Assembly: GCA_963680875.1 (NCBI GenBank)
Contig: OY804578.1
Coordinates: 101,461,689-101,525,688, forward strand
DNA length: 64,000 nt
Direction: 5' to 3'
Origin: Bathymodiolus brooksi
Lineage: Eukaryota; Mollusca; Bivalvia; Mytilida; Modiolidae
Shown here: piece after piece, positions 37,061-49,660 of the stretch
Layout of the letters: each line of letters opens with the position of its first letter
Numbering within the stretch: position 1 is the stretch's first letter
The notes under the pieces: model-generated
The model's input: only the letters and a program-made list of their open reading frames with translations
The model's database searches: none
What the model was told of the DNA's origin: nothing
Position numbers and translations under genes: made by a program

Positions 37061-39029
37061 GTACGACGGGCGTCATTATTGGAGCAGGAACTGTTCCTTC
37101 TCCCGGATCACCAGAGATATAACCGGTTCCTTTTTCTGCATTTTTACTCAGATGAAGGTCTTGGTGGTACACACTTCGGCCTTCGCCTGAGTATCCATGC
37201 GGGGGAAAAAATCCCGCTATGCCGATACGAACCACTTCATTTATTTCAAAAGTACTGTATCTTATACTTGTACGTCAAGTCAAATACGTGACACTGATTG
37301 GGCACTAAGTCAATACGTGACACTGCACTGATTGTACACCAAGTCAATAATTGTATCTGACTAATTTCACTGTCTTTGTTAAATATTAGACCATTATTTA
37401 TGTTTATAAAGTCATTTATCAATGACATTGAAGTAATTGAAGAATGTAAAAAGTTTTAGAATAATATAACAAATTTGAATTTCGATTACGAACAAAATAT
37501 TGTGTCCTTTGTTTGTGTCTGAAACTGAGTCACCAGACACACATAATTGTTAATATATTACGTGCATACTAATTTTCAAACAATTGAGCAAGATTTGAGA
37601 ATCTTTAAAAATGGAAAAAAAATCCACACTGTGTCACGTCCATATTGTTTACTTCACTTTTTGTATTATTTAGTTGTTAGATTGGTGTTGAATATTTTTT
37701 ATCATTCTTATTCGTCTGTTCCATTTTAAATAATTAAAAGTATGCAAACGAAAAGTTATTAATAACCATGAAAGCTATCTTGCATGATTATTTTATGAAT
37801 ATTCAAAGTAAGATTGGGTTAATATTACCCAGTTGTTTAAGGAAAAACATTCTCAAATGAATTTTGGACAAATTATACTAAATTTAGATATTTTTCGATG
37901 AATCGACAAAATTGCAAGTTTCACAGTAATCAACAAATTATTATCGTATATCCATATATTGCTTAAATATTAGCTCATTAAAAAGGAATTTTGTTTCAGT
38001 AATGACGGTATCGTTGAACACAGTGTTTGAAAATGACCATCCGAAGATCATTTTTGTGAAGTTTAGTTCAAATTGATGCAGTGGATTTATAGATTATTTT
38101 CAAAGTCACTTTGATCAAATTAGTCTTCATTTACATATTATGCACCAGAAAATTGACTAGTGGTGAAAATATTAACTTTGATTGATTGGTGTTTAACCCC
38201 ATCTGTAATAATGTTGATCAGCTATATCGAGGATATGAATAAATTATATAAATCAATTTCTATTACTAGAAGGCCTTTAGAAATAAGACTATTGTGTATA
38301 ATACAATCAAGATATATAGAGAAATATGAGAAGTAAATTGCTAGAGAATTTCTAATGTTACTTCTATGGGTGGTATCCTTGTTTTCAAAATTATTTCCTT
38401 GGGTACCTCGCAAGTATAAATTGTGCAGTCATTTGCTCATTTAATGATGATTTTACTTTTGAATTTAATATAATAGGTTCCTTTAATATCATTGAGTTTG
38501 ATTAATGTTGTAAATATTGAATTTGATATGGTTTTCTATTAAGCTATTACTGAACTGTTCGTCATAATTATTTAAAGGTTGGATGCATATTGTGTTTGTT
38601 ATTGTATTTGTAAGAATGTCACATTAAATTGTACTTAATTGAATAAATTAACATAGGAATGGTAGATATACTTTCCCTCAGTGTTGACAGTTTTTGAATT
38701 ATTTAAATCATATAAGTGCAACAAAACTTCCTGCTTTATTATCGCGTGGGTGTCATTTAGTCCTCAATACCGGTATATATACTGAAATGGAATAGAAACA
38801 CCGAATTTTCAAAGTTTGCAAAAATCATCAAATGCTAAATTGGTGATTTGTGTGTGCTTGGAGCACATATATCGTGTTTTAAAAGCGCATTTTACGATTG
38901 ACTGCGTACATTAACTTTGGCGAAGATATTGGGTCCTGGGTCGCATTTAAAAACATGAACAAATCGTACAAATCGTACCAATCTCTGTTTATTTAAGACG
39001 CAGAAAATACACAGGTTGTCATTGCCACT
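37061..39029. other. Unit I, unassigned stretch
   Basis: Shared with unit II at about 49661-51190, which lacks several hundred bases present here (about 37880-38160 and 38340-38500). A SINE-tail-like fragment lies at about 38178-38240 ('gtgtttaaccccatctg' and 'cagctatatcgagga'). No gene is recognised. Confidence 0.45.
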
Positions 39030-39872
39030 ATTGAACGCCAGTCTATTGCAACTCACAGGTTGTCCTAGATATACAACTGCACGTCAGAATACGTACATTC
39101 GTCGGCAGTATATGAATAATCGAATTACCAGAGCCACGCAAACAATTGGGAATCACCAGAAACCAATTAGTGATGACACTGTCCGACGTTGACTTATCAC
39201 CAGCACCATAAGATGTCGTCTTCTGACCAAAAGACCCATCCTTACAGTCCACCATCGTCACGAACATCTACAGTGACCTACCCAAAGTCAAAACTGGCGT
39301 CACCTAGCAGTGGACGAAAACAATTCTTATATATTGCAATTCCATCGCAGATGGCAGAAACAAAGGCGCTGTGAACGCTAGTTATGTTGCATACAATATG
39401 GAGAGAAACCCATGGGGGGCCAAGCGTATTAATGTGGAGTAGAATCGGTCTAAGATTCAAACGTGGACTTGTCATCTTCCAAAGCATCGGCCTAGGAAAA
39501 GGCAATGGGGTTATGGGCGTCTCTACATAGATCAAGGTCTGAGACCCTATGTGGTGCCATTTTTGCACGTCATTGGAACAACACTTTCCACCATGACAAA
39601 GCCCGTGCTCATTTTGGAAGAGCCACAATCAAAATAACATGGTTGTTATGCCATCATCTGCTCTTAGTCCGGGCTAAAACCTGATTTAATATCGGTGGAG
39701 TGAGATTCAAAGACGACTTGATGAAGTCCAAACAAGGTCGACATCGGAAGCTGAGCGTGGTGCATCCTTCATCAGGGTTTAGGCTCGTATTTCTATGGCA
39801 TTTATCAACCATTCAATGTACAGGAGAGGTGTTGCTGTTATCAACACCAATGCAGGAAATACGCGATACTGA
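39030..39872 (+). pseudogene. Tc1-like transposase relic T1
   Basis: In fragments over several frames it shows the DNA-binding/linker region ('YNCTSEYVHSS' region, then 'ISDDTVRR'), 'RPILTVHHR' and, at the end, 'MAFINHSMYRRGVAVINTNA' followed by 'GNTRY' and a TGA at 39870. That is the normal C-terminus of Tc1-type transposases. Frameshifts, stops and an internal deletion of about 125 bases relative to T3 make it non-functional. Confidence 0.75.
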
Positions 39873-40359
39873 CTTTCGTTCCTCATTTCGTCTAAAATCT
39901 GCGTTGTATTGTTGACAAAAGTGTCCGAAAAATACCATTTGTTACATTTAGAAATCTGCTTGAAATGACTCCGATATTTATAATTAAAGTTGATAGTCAT
40001 TAAAATAAAGTTGGTGCGAAGTTTTGTTTGCGGTTCAGTATTGATATAGTTTTTTCCACACCTGTAATTATTTGAATTACTTAAATCATTTTTAGCAAAA
40101 CTTCCTGCTTCATAATCGTCTAGATCACATTTAGTCCATATTTTGCAAAAACTCATTCTAAACACTAAATTGGTGATGCTAATTTGTGCGGATCACGTAT
40201 ATTATCTATATAATCACCCCCTCATTGCATTTTGTGAAACGTTTTATGGTTGACTACGTACTTTATCTTAGGCGAAGATATTATGTCTCGAGATGGTCGT
40301 GTTTATGAACATGAAAAGCTTGTGCAAATCCTACTGGACTAATTTAAGTACGCAGAAAA
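39873..40359 (+). repeat. Flank between Tc1-like relics, unit I
   Basis: This non-coding sequence follows T1. It corresponds to 52210-52740 in unit II, which includes 'cttaggcgaagatatta' and 'tctcgagatggtcgtgtt'. Parts resemble the sequence at 38900-38960 before T1, so the region itself is repeated. Confidence 0.5.
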
Positions 40360-40500
40360 GTTTCAGTATCGCTATTGAACGCCAGACGAATGCTAAAACT
40401 CTGTCTTGAACAACGAGAGCAAGCTATCTGTGGAATGAATGCTGGGCAACGGCATCGTCTATTGAGAAATAAAGATATATATATATATATATATATATAC

Positions 40501-40739
40501 GTCTGAAAATTAAACCAAACAGTGTTAGAATTAGATTTTAGAGCTGTCAAATTTTTGTTCTTCCCTCGACGGGATTTGAACCTACACCATTGTTACACTG
40601 CAGCACCATTCGCTTAGCCTTACGTCCAGCGCCCTAGACCACTCGACTACATCCACTCCCTAAAAAAGGAGTTTCAATAGTCGTAGTGTTACCTTGTCTC
40701 GTAAGGCAAATCTAGGGATAGGCGTAAGACATGTGTATA
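40501..40739 (-). mobile_element. tRNA(Leu)-like SINE, copy 1
   Basis: On the minus strand it has a Pol III A box (tagtcgagtgg) and B box (ggttcaaatcc) within a leucine-tRNA-like text ('gagtggtctagggcgctgga'). It abuts an (AT)n run at about 40477-40500. It is identical over 239 bases to 40971-41209 but for about one base ('cctacacc' against 'cccacacc'). Confidence 0.65.
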
Positions 40740-40970
40740 AGCGTGTGTAGATGGTACATATATACTTAATATTATAATTTGACAGCAATCTAACTCAGCA
40801 ATTTTTAATATATTGGATAGGATAATGAAGAATTATTCATTATACAGTCACAGGAAATAAAGTATATTATACAAACGTCTAGAAGCAAGTGACAACCATA
40901 CAATATATCTGTCCCACTGGATCTCAAAGTTACTTTAAAGGATACTAGGTTAATACTAAATATTATATAC

Positions 40971-41200
40971 GTCTGAAAATTAAACCAAACAGTGTTAGAA
41001 TTAGATTTTAGAGCTGTCAAATTTTTGTTCTTCCCTCGACGGGATTTGAACCCACACCATTGTTACACTGCAGCACCATTCGCTTAGCCTTACGTCCAGC
41101 GCCCTAGACCACTCGACTACATCCACTCCCTAAAAAAGGAGTTTCAATAGTCGTAGTGTTACCTTGTCTCGTAAGGCAAATCTAGGGATAGGCGTAAGAC

Positions 41201-41209
<9 letters not shown>
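40971..41209 (-). mobile_element. tRNA(Leu)-like SINE, copy 2
   Basis: A direct repeat of copy 1, 470 bases downstream and in the same orientation, ending in an (AT)n run at about 41203-41231. The near-identity indicates a very recent duplication or insertion. Neither copy is in unit II at the matching place. Confidence 0.65.
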
Positions 41210-41231
<22 letters not shown>

Positions 41232-41239
41232 GACAAAAC

Positions 41240-41640
41240 TAAAAAGATGAGCAACACGGACCCCACTAAAAACCGGTATGAACCCAGGCGCCTGCGTAGG
41301 GTAATCAATTCCGTCCTGTCTTGAGACACCCGCCATGGTACTCATGTAGTCAATATTTGTTGGACACCACTATGCGCAAGCAAACACAAGTAAAGTAAAT
41401 AATAGATGAGCTCTCCTACAAACAACTTGAGGTAAAAACGAACCGAACATAGCTTTATGCGGAAATCGTAGCGAAACTGAGAACATAAGGACATATGACA
41501 GGACAAAATATTGGACATTGCATACCGAGACATGCACAAAAAATATAAGAAGACATGAGCCCGCCTACACACAACTAGATGCAAAGATGAACCGAACCAA
41601 AGTACATGGGTAATCTATAACCAACAAACAGTGCCAGTGA
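41240..41640 (+). repeat. Dispersed repeat R4, unit I
   Basis: 'gaacccaggcgcctgcgtag' plus 'ggtaatcaattcc', 'cccgccatggtactcatgta' and 'gttggacaccactatgcg'. The paired copy is 52745-53110. Confidence 0.55.
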
Positions 41641-42491
41641 CTTAAAGGTGTCTTCCTAGAATTTCAGAGCCACGCACATTCCTCGAAAACATATGAATAA
41701 TCAATTTACTAGAGCCACGCAAACATCACGACAGCCAATTGGCAACCACCAGAGATCAATTAGTGATGACATTGTCCGACTTCTATTGATGGAGAACAAC
41801 ACAAGATGTCCTTGTCCGACCAGAAAACTTTTTCTTGCAGTTTGTCATCGCCCTATGCGTATACAGTGGACTATGCAACGTCCAAACTGGAACAACTAGC
41901 AGTGAAGGAATACCATATCAGATGAAAGTCGATGTTGAATTTCCATCGCAGATGACAGAAACCGTGTCTGCTGAAGAAATGTTGAACGCTGTTACATGCC
42001 TCATGGAAAGAGACCCATGGAGCGGACCAAAGATCATGATGTGGAATAGAATCGGTCTAAGCTATAAACCTGGAACTATCATCTTTCAGAACATATGACA
42101 AAGGCAATGCAGAGGTAATTGGGTTATTGCCGCTCTCTACATATATCAAGTTCTGACACCCCATGCGATACGCTTTGCACGTCGTCGGAACTACACTTTA
42201 CAGCATGAGCAAGAGTAAGAGCCAAAAGAGATTTTATTCAGCATACCAACATAAATTTTATGCTGTGGCCTGCTCTCAGTTTGTGCTTATACCTGATTGA
42301 GCACTGTGGGATGAGATTAAAGACGTTTTAATGAAGTCTATTCTATGCCGAAAGTTGCTGCTGAATCTGATACACCCTTCTTGTGGGTTTGGGTTTGTAA
42401 TCCTACGGCATTAATCAACCACTGCATTTGTTCAATGTACCAGAGATATGTTGCTGTAATCAACACCAATGGAGGAAATGCACGATGCTTA

Positions 42492-44265
42492 CTTTCGTTC
42501 CTCATTTCTTCTAAAGCATGTGATGCATTGTTAACAAAGGTATCCAAAAAAAAAACATTTTAGAAACTAGCTATGCTTAGAAATCTGCTTGAAATGACAT
42601 TCCGATATTTATTATTAAAATGGCTATAAATCAAAATATAGTTGGCTTAGCCTTTATCTATGCGAAGTTTCTGTTGGGGTTCAGCATAGATATGCTTTTT
42701 CCACACCAATAATTTGGCTAATGAATTTTATATTGATATGTAACCTCAGGAATGTAATTCTGTAGCCTGAATGTTATTTACAAACATTGTTTTTTCCAAC
42801 CGAGGATCGGAGGGTGGGGAATTACCTCAGGTAGAATAGAGTACTGTGGTTCCTTTCGGGTTGGAACTCCCTTTTCATATATCCCCTCGACATGAAAGAC
42901 AATCCCATTCATTTGTTAAATTACAAACAATAGTTACAGATTAATCTGTATCGGCTTGTAGAAATATGACCTATTGATATATCATAGGTTAAAAATACTC
43001 ATACATTGATGTATTGAAGTGGAACATTTTCGACCCAATCATATGTTTGAAAGCTGGACAAATGGACCCATTCCTGTAGAAATTGACTACCCAATTCCCA
43101 TCTCCTCTGTGTGTTTGTCTCGGGGTAACTAGGTTTCCCCTGTCTACTGAATAAAACGAATCATCTATTGTCAAATAAACTTAAAAACTGGGTCAAACGT
43201 ATTTTTATTGCATCAGCTTTGAATTGTATAACTTCCCATTTTCATTCGGATTTAATTTTCTTGCATGAAGTTGAAACGAGGATAAAATGCCACACTGAGC
43301 ATGTCTCTATTCTATTAATAGACACCATTGAACTGTAACATTTTTGCGATATCATTTCCATTTAAAGGAATACGGATCTGTGCATATGTTTCAGGTGAGG
43401 TTTTAAATTTGTTTCAACATTTTTTTTATTAGATTTCCATACTTTCTTACCTGCATGCACTATGACTAGGACATTGAAGACATAATAATATATCAGATTG
43501 TATACTTGTGACACCCCATGTAAGGGGAATATCGTTCATTGAAACTGAGTTGAAATAAATAATAGAAACGTTAAGCAGTTTAAGACTGGTAGTACATTTT
43601 AAATATAAATATAAATTGTAACTTTATTATTCTACAGAAACAATAGTAGAAATGTACTGGTGCCGTGGTGGCAGTATTAGGTGCCGTGCCACTATTCATT
43701 CCCTTTAATAATTTCTGATATTCGTGTATATATTTTTTTTCTCAGGAAGTCAGTTTTTAATATTTTGACTTTGGGCGTACTTGGTGAAGGTTATTCAAGA
43801 AACATGTCATGCCAAAGAATTGAGCAATTTCGTCTGTTAGGATCTGATTTAGGAAATGCCATTAAGTAGAAATAAAAACTCCAAATCTCCAAATTAGTTT
43901 TTCCCTTTTTTAATCACATTTAACTTTAAAGCTAGAAGAAAAGTGTTGACTGCATTTTTTGTTATTACCCTTATTTTTACGACAGCAACATAGGTGGCCG
44001 TCGTATTATATTATGGTTCTGTCGTCGTCTTCAGTCTGAAAAAATGGCCGTCTTGCGATAACTTTAGTTGTAGTTGACTGATTCTTTTGAATTTTAAACA
44101 CAATATAATTATTTTGATATTTATCTCTGACAACGGGGGCAACCACCATTGGTGTAATAGTGGTTACGTCTATTTTATACTAAAATTTATTTACATACAA
44201 CACATAGAATAAAAATATGCATAGCAACATTTTCATAGTGTGAAATTAATATTTCTATATAAGTA
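42492..44265 (+). repeat. Dispersed flank unit, copy 2 (truncated)
   Basis: It follows the T2 C-terminus and is colinear with copies 1, 3 and 4, but it stops near 44265. There it jumps to 'ggaaggcacaggctacgaat' and then to the start of unit II. It therefore lacks the ZSWIM-like ORF. Confidence 0.7.
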
Positions 44266-44574
44266 GAATGGAAGGCACAGGCTACGAATACGTTTCCGTA
44301 GGATTAAATCGGTATGTATCTGATGGTGGGGTCCGATCGAGTTGCACATCGTTATATATTTGTTGCTTGTGTGTTTTGTTGTGCTTACTGTCGTTCTGTT
44401 TCTGATTCCCAATGTTGTCTGTGTCTCTGGATTGCCCATTTTTCTCTAACGTTTACTTGATACATTTTCTTTGATGCTTAGTACTAATTTGAGATTGTTT
44501 CTAAACATTACACTGTAAATGTGAATTTGTAGTATGATGGTGAAATGAGGAGCGGTTGGATAATAGGTATATTG

Positions 44575-44780
44575 GGTGGGGTTGGTTTATGGTGTTCAAC
44601 GTCATTTTCAACATTATTTCAGCTATTTCGTGGCGGTCAATTTTTTTAGTGGAGGAAACTGGAGTACCCTGAGAAAACCAACGACCTGTCTCAAGTCAGT
44701 GACAAACTTGATTACATAATATTGTATGAAGTACACCTCGCCATTAGCGGCATTCGAACTCACTACGTTAGGTATATTGT
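44575..44780 (-). mobile_element. tRNA-derived SINE, family 1
   Basis: 'ttcaacattatttcagctat', 'gaaaaccaacgacctgtctc' and 'gcggcattcgaactcact' mark a reverse copy missing its head. Confidence 0.6.
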
Positions 44781-45177
44781 TATAGAGTTATAATTATTTC
44801 CAACCCAGAAGCATGAATGTCCTATGTGATAAGATTTTTTAGCATAAACCATTACAGTATAGATATCAAAAAGCATGTAATGGCCATCAATTTCATAATT
44901 TCAAATAAGAATATTGAACAATTTGTAGATATCTCATCTGGTGAAATATTTGTCCCTGATAATATCATCCACCCAGGAGTCAATGTGTCTGCACTGATAT
45001 GTTTATACAATTCCTAAATAGTTTAATTATTTTTAAGACTAAGGTTCTTCTATTTCATCAGACATGGGTGACCATAGCCGATTTTGGCTATCTTGTTTGG
45101 GTTTCTTTTGTGTTGATGCTTCCAAATGCTTTTAAATGATTTTGCTTTAAATTGTCTTAGAAGATACATATACCGGA

Positions 45178-45240
45178 TGAAATAAAAACGTAGATATCAA
45201 AATTAGTGCACACATTCCTGAATCAGGTATGCTCAATGTC
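45178..45240 (-). repeat. Recurrent repeat module, 'gaaacgtgt' type
   Basis: 'gatgaaataaaaacgtagat' and 'atcaaaattagtgcacac' in reverse. It is the unit II partner of 32478-32560. Confidence 0.4.
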
Positions 45241-45499
45241 AAAAGTTCGGAAAAAGAAATAATTTAAAAGTTTTGGGAGCAAGAAAACCAAAGGGCCTAA
45301 ACTGGATAGCCACAATCGGCTCAGGTCACCTATGCCTGAGGGAGGAGAATCTTAGTTTTAATAATAATTACATTATTTATAGCTGTAAATGTCAATACTA
45401 GGCCTACTATGGCATGTTTGTTTTTAAGAAAAGTTATTTCTATTTGACATTAATAGGCAAGTCGACAAGTAATCAAGCAGTCTTGCTTTGCAAAAGACT

Positions 45500-45739
45500 A
45501 ACGACACTTTCAACAATATTTCAGTTATATCGTGGCGATCAGTTTTATTGGTGAAGGAAACAGGAGTACCCAGAGAAAACCAGCGACTTGCCGCAAGTCA
45601 CTGACAAACTTTGTCACATAACTTTGTATCGAACATGTCTCGCTTAAGTGGGATTCGAACTCACAACGTTAGTGGTGAAAGGCACTGCATGCATAGGTGG
45701 TAATAAATCCAACCTTCATGCGATCACGACCGACGGCCT
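45500..45739 (-). mobile_element. tRNA-derived SINE, family 1
   Basis: A near-full reverse copy: 'acactttcaacaatatttca', 'ttatatcgtggcgatcag', 'gtgggattcgaactcacaac' and the head 'catgcgatcacgac'. Confidence 0.65.
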
Positions 45740-45945
45740 CTTGACATGAATATAATTGAACTAACATGTAATATGTTGTGAAGTGCAACAATTAATATTA
45801 TGATAGACCTGCCAGTCTGAATAATGTCTTTTGGTTTAACGTAAGGAGTAGAATTAAGACAATCATCTATGTATCTTAATAAATAAATGCATATGCAAAT
45901 GGCGTTCTCTAACAAAATATTGCATCCAGCGAAACACCAATCTTC

Positions 45946-46168
<223 letters not shown>

Positions 46169-47644
46169 CATATTAATTTAATATTATACCACCTACTTTT
46201 GTCCGACCCTAAAGAGACAGAATACACTAACATCCAAATGTGAATTTATAAAATTTGTAAATAATTTTAACCTTTTCAATGGACCAGTTCCGAAATAGAG
46301 ATTTCGGTGAAACAATCGTGTTTGTTCCGAATATCAGATTTTCTTGATGTTATCTTCCTGTTAGTTGACAGATATTTGTCTCTTGACAAATTCAACTGAT
46401 AAACTGATGAAAATGAGTAGGTGACAGCTTGGTTATTGTGGACTTATCGGCACATGCCATCTCTGACTGCATCTGCGAAATATCAGCCCATTGTATAGAA
46501 CATGTCGTCGGTTCCATGTATAAATCAATGCAGACCGTAGCAATAGAGGTAGATAACATTGCATGTATGAATAGTAGACAGGTCGACTGATTATTAATAT
46601 ATAAATAATGCTTCTTTATGAAGCCATGAGAAAAGGCAGCACCTTTACGGAAACAAAGTCGTTATTAATCAATTTGTTTTAGAATATCGTTTTATATATA
46701 TTGTAGATATAATTATATTCAGCCTTTCTTAACTATATGAAAAAAACTGTAAAATAATAAGAATAACAAACTTGTTATATTGTTATTTTAAGTAGAGGGT
46801 GTGTTATGGGTATACTGAAATAAATATGACTACTACAAAGTAATTTATCACCGAGGGAGATATATTTTCTACCTTTTTAATAGATAATTTTTCATAAAAA
46901 CTTAGATATTCTAGCTAATTATATCAAATCTTGAAAACATTGGTTGATACTCCTAAAGAAAAACATATTTTTTTTAAGAAAATCAAGATCCAGAAGCGCT
47001 TTTGTATTTGTTTGTGTGACATATCTAATCCTAACTCACCAGTTTGTGCATGAAGCAATGTGATGCTCCCTGTTAAAGCGAAATAGTATCGTTCCGATAG
47101 TTATGCCCTTTTTAAATTTGTGTTTTTACATTTTGCTTTGCTTTGTTTTCTGTAACCTTTTAGGGAAGACAAAATCATTATGTGTTGTAAATCGTATGTA
47201 TTTCTTTTTCCCGATGAAAAATAAACTGTACTTTATATTGTTATCATGTTTCATTTTCCGTCAACTTTAGCGATCAAGAATACGCAAAGAGTTCGTGACA
47301 AGTGCGACTGGAGTTTTATAACTTACCAAATATCTACGCGAAGCCCAAGTGAAAAATAATACCACATAATGTAATTGATTAGAATAGATACGAACAGTAG
47401 CATATATATACTGTAAAAACAACGAAATAGTGACCGGATGGTGTGACCATTCCAACAATGACATTATCCATCATATTAACCAACAAAATACCCCCCCCTC
47501 CCCCCTTCGCAAAAAGATTTACCATTGTTAATTATTAACAGTGCAATGATTGTGACTTAGCAGGAATGCATACGTGAGTATAGATTACTCATACAAGCGG
47601 CATTCGTCTGAATGATTCATTAAAGAAGGTAACCGTGAAGTAAT
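46169..47644. other. Unit II, unassigned stretch
   Basis: The partner of 33432-35019. No gene or known repeat family recognised. The minus-strand frame 47267-47464 has no motif. Confidence 0.45.
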
Positions 47645-47845
47645 GGAGCAATATTGCCACTAGTGGAATAGGAACTGCTTGCCTTTCCGGAGCACATGAG
47701 TTCACCCCCGGAGCTTAGTGGGGTTCATGTTACTCGATCTTTAGTTTTAAGTGTATATTTTGTAGATCGTTGTTTGTCTTATTGTACTTTTTCTTTTTTC
47801 GATACATGGATTCTGATATCTTCAAATCTTTTTGCATGTTTATTA
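47645..47845 (+). repeat. Retroelement-tail repeat R3, unit II
   Basis: 'cctttccggagcacatgagt', 'tagtggggttcatgttactc', 'tgtagatcgttgtttgtct' and 'gatatcttcaaatc'. The partner of 35020-35250. Confidence 0.5.
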
Positions 47846-48560
47846 TATTTCTTTCATTTGATGTGTATGGAATGTGGTACAAATTAATTGTGTTAGAATT
47901 ATAATAGAATTTAAGTTAATCATTTGGGAAATTATATACCAAACAGTACTTACAAGACTAATAAGAAAAACTGTCATCTTTATAAAATGATTGTTTTTTT
48001 ATCCCTTTATTGAAGCGCGCTAAACGTTGTTGTATTAATGAATATTCCATTGAAAATATACCTCTTAGCAATGGTGAAAAATGAGAAAATCAATAAAATA
48101 TATATTACAAGCAAATAACATTACAGAGAAGAGATTTCTATTATCTCCCCTTTTCACTATCTTTGCAACATATACCTCAACAACTGAGTAATAACGATGA
48201 TAGACAATATATGGATGTTAATGAACATGAGAGGTAATTCACTTTTATATCTTGACATAAATGAACCTTGCCGTAACTACCACATAAATGATACCATAAA
48301 AAAAGTACTGGTTTTCCGTATCGTCATAACTAGGTGACCATTTTGAGGGACGCTTTATGATGGACCATATTTCCCATTCAGCTAACATTAAGATAAGGAT
48401 CGTTCCATTGTTTTTTGCGATGTTATGCAGTGCTGACCCCCACATTCCAATACCATTAAAGACTGACATGTGTATAGGAGACAGTACATTTAACCTGTAC
48501 ACTCGATAAATTAATAGATTTCCATAGCGATGATCGCGAGAATTCCCGCCATGGCACAAT

Positions 48561-48767
48561 ATGGCGGCTTTAACAGAGGACCATTTGGGAGGACGAACGA
48601 TTGAACTGACCCAAATGACGACTCTAAGAACAAATTTACAATTACATCTTTGCTCTGTTCATTTATATGATGCTTTCGATGTTAATGACTCTGAAGAACA
48701 ATGTGTTATTTCCAAATGTGAAACCACAAATTGTAAAACATGCAATATTTTGAACACAGCAATTTAA
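48561..48767 (+). CDS. Hypothetical 68-residue Cys-rich ORF (unit II)
   Basis: It starts MAALTEDHLGGRTIELTQMT and ends with CVISKCETTNCKTCNIL, a C-x4-C-x4-C-x2-C arrangement. Similar Cys spacings occur near the C-terminus of some reverse-transcriptase elements, and an RT-like fragment lies about 0.7 kb downstream, so it may be a retroelement piece. The unit I copy is broken. Function unknown; expression not supported by any signal I can see. Confidence 0.3.
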   Translation: MAALTEDHLGGRTIELTQMTTLRTNLQLHLCSVHLYDAFDVNDSEEQCVISKCETTNCKTCNILNTAI

Positions 48768-49299
48768 ATAATAAAAAAACTACTTCACAAGTAGTTACGG
48801 TAATCTAAGTTGTAAATCTGTTAATATTGTTTAATAGTTAGAGTATAACATTTCCGGGTTGATATATATCGATGAAATGAAAGGTAGACTACACAAAGGT
48901 AGATTCGGTCATCGATCAGGAATCAGTAACAATATTTTACCAGCATGTCTGATCATTCGATCTTTTCAGTGACAGTTCGTATCATCAACAAATGATATCA
49001 TAAGACTACCAATCTAGACGTAGCAAGACGTCTCCGTAGGCAACAAGACTACTGAGTAAGATAATTAGAGACATCCTATGGTTGTATCGACAAAATTGAT
49101 GGCATGTGTATTCTCTCTAATCATGCCGTTACCCCAATGAATCGGTGTAGACGTTGCTATGATCATTTTAATCTTAAGTATATATCACCTATATCTTCCA
49201 TGGTATTTCACTACTATTTATGCAGAAGCCGTTGGGAATGCATCACTTTCGCTCAAAAATATTTTCACTACCCATTCCCAAACTACATTCATGTTTAGA

Positions 49300-49660
49300 C
49301 AACCATGTAGGAATCAGAATTCAAATCAATACTACAAGCTTATAACCTTCGCCAGGGCTGGTTGTGGACGAACATTTACGACAAAAGAGATAATAATATC
49401 ACATTTTCTATTGAGAATTGTCAATTTAAATGTAGCACCATATGCATATGGAGTATATATTTCTCAGTTTATGTTATATCCCAGAGCTTGTGGTTCATGT
49501 CATGTTTTCCGTGATAGATACTTGCTGCTAACAAGAAAGATACTGAACCGTGGTTTCCTAGTGGCTAAGTAGATGTCATCACTTAGAAAGTTATGCGGTC
49601 GTTATCATGACTTGGTTAACCAAATATCTGTGTCACAAATAACTTGTCACCTAGTTTTCA
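49300..49660 (+). pseudogene. Reverse-transcriptase-like retroelement fragment (unit II)
   Basis: 'YAYGVYISQFMLYPRACGS', 'LLLTRKILNRGFLVAK', a stop, then 'SSLRKLCGRYHDLVNQ'. It is closer to the consensus of this retroelement region than the unit I copy (it keeps 'RACGS'). It is terminated at 49570 and not functional. Confidence 0.6.

Larger units (their letters stand above)
40360..42491 (+). pseudogene. Tc1-like transposase relic T2, split by insertions
   Basis: The N-terminal helix-turn-helix start is recognisable at 40360-40470 (LCLEQREQAI, then GMNAGQRHRLL). It is interrupted by the SINE pair, AT runs and an R4 repeat up to about 41640. It then resumes with 'ISDDIVR', 'MMWNRIGLSYK', 'RRRNYTLQHE', a degraded 'ALWDEIKD' and the 'NTNGGN.R' C-terminus near 42480. 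Several stops and frameshifts are present. Confidence 0.7.

Noticed and set aside
40557..40667. A functional tRNA(Leu) gene on the minus strand
   Set aside because: The A and B boxes are good, but the stems do not pair convincingly, the spacing between boxes is long, and an identical copy with the same 239-base context is present nearby, which fits a SINE.
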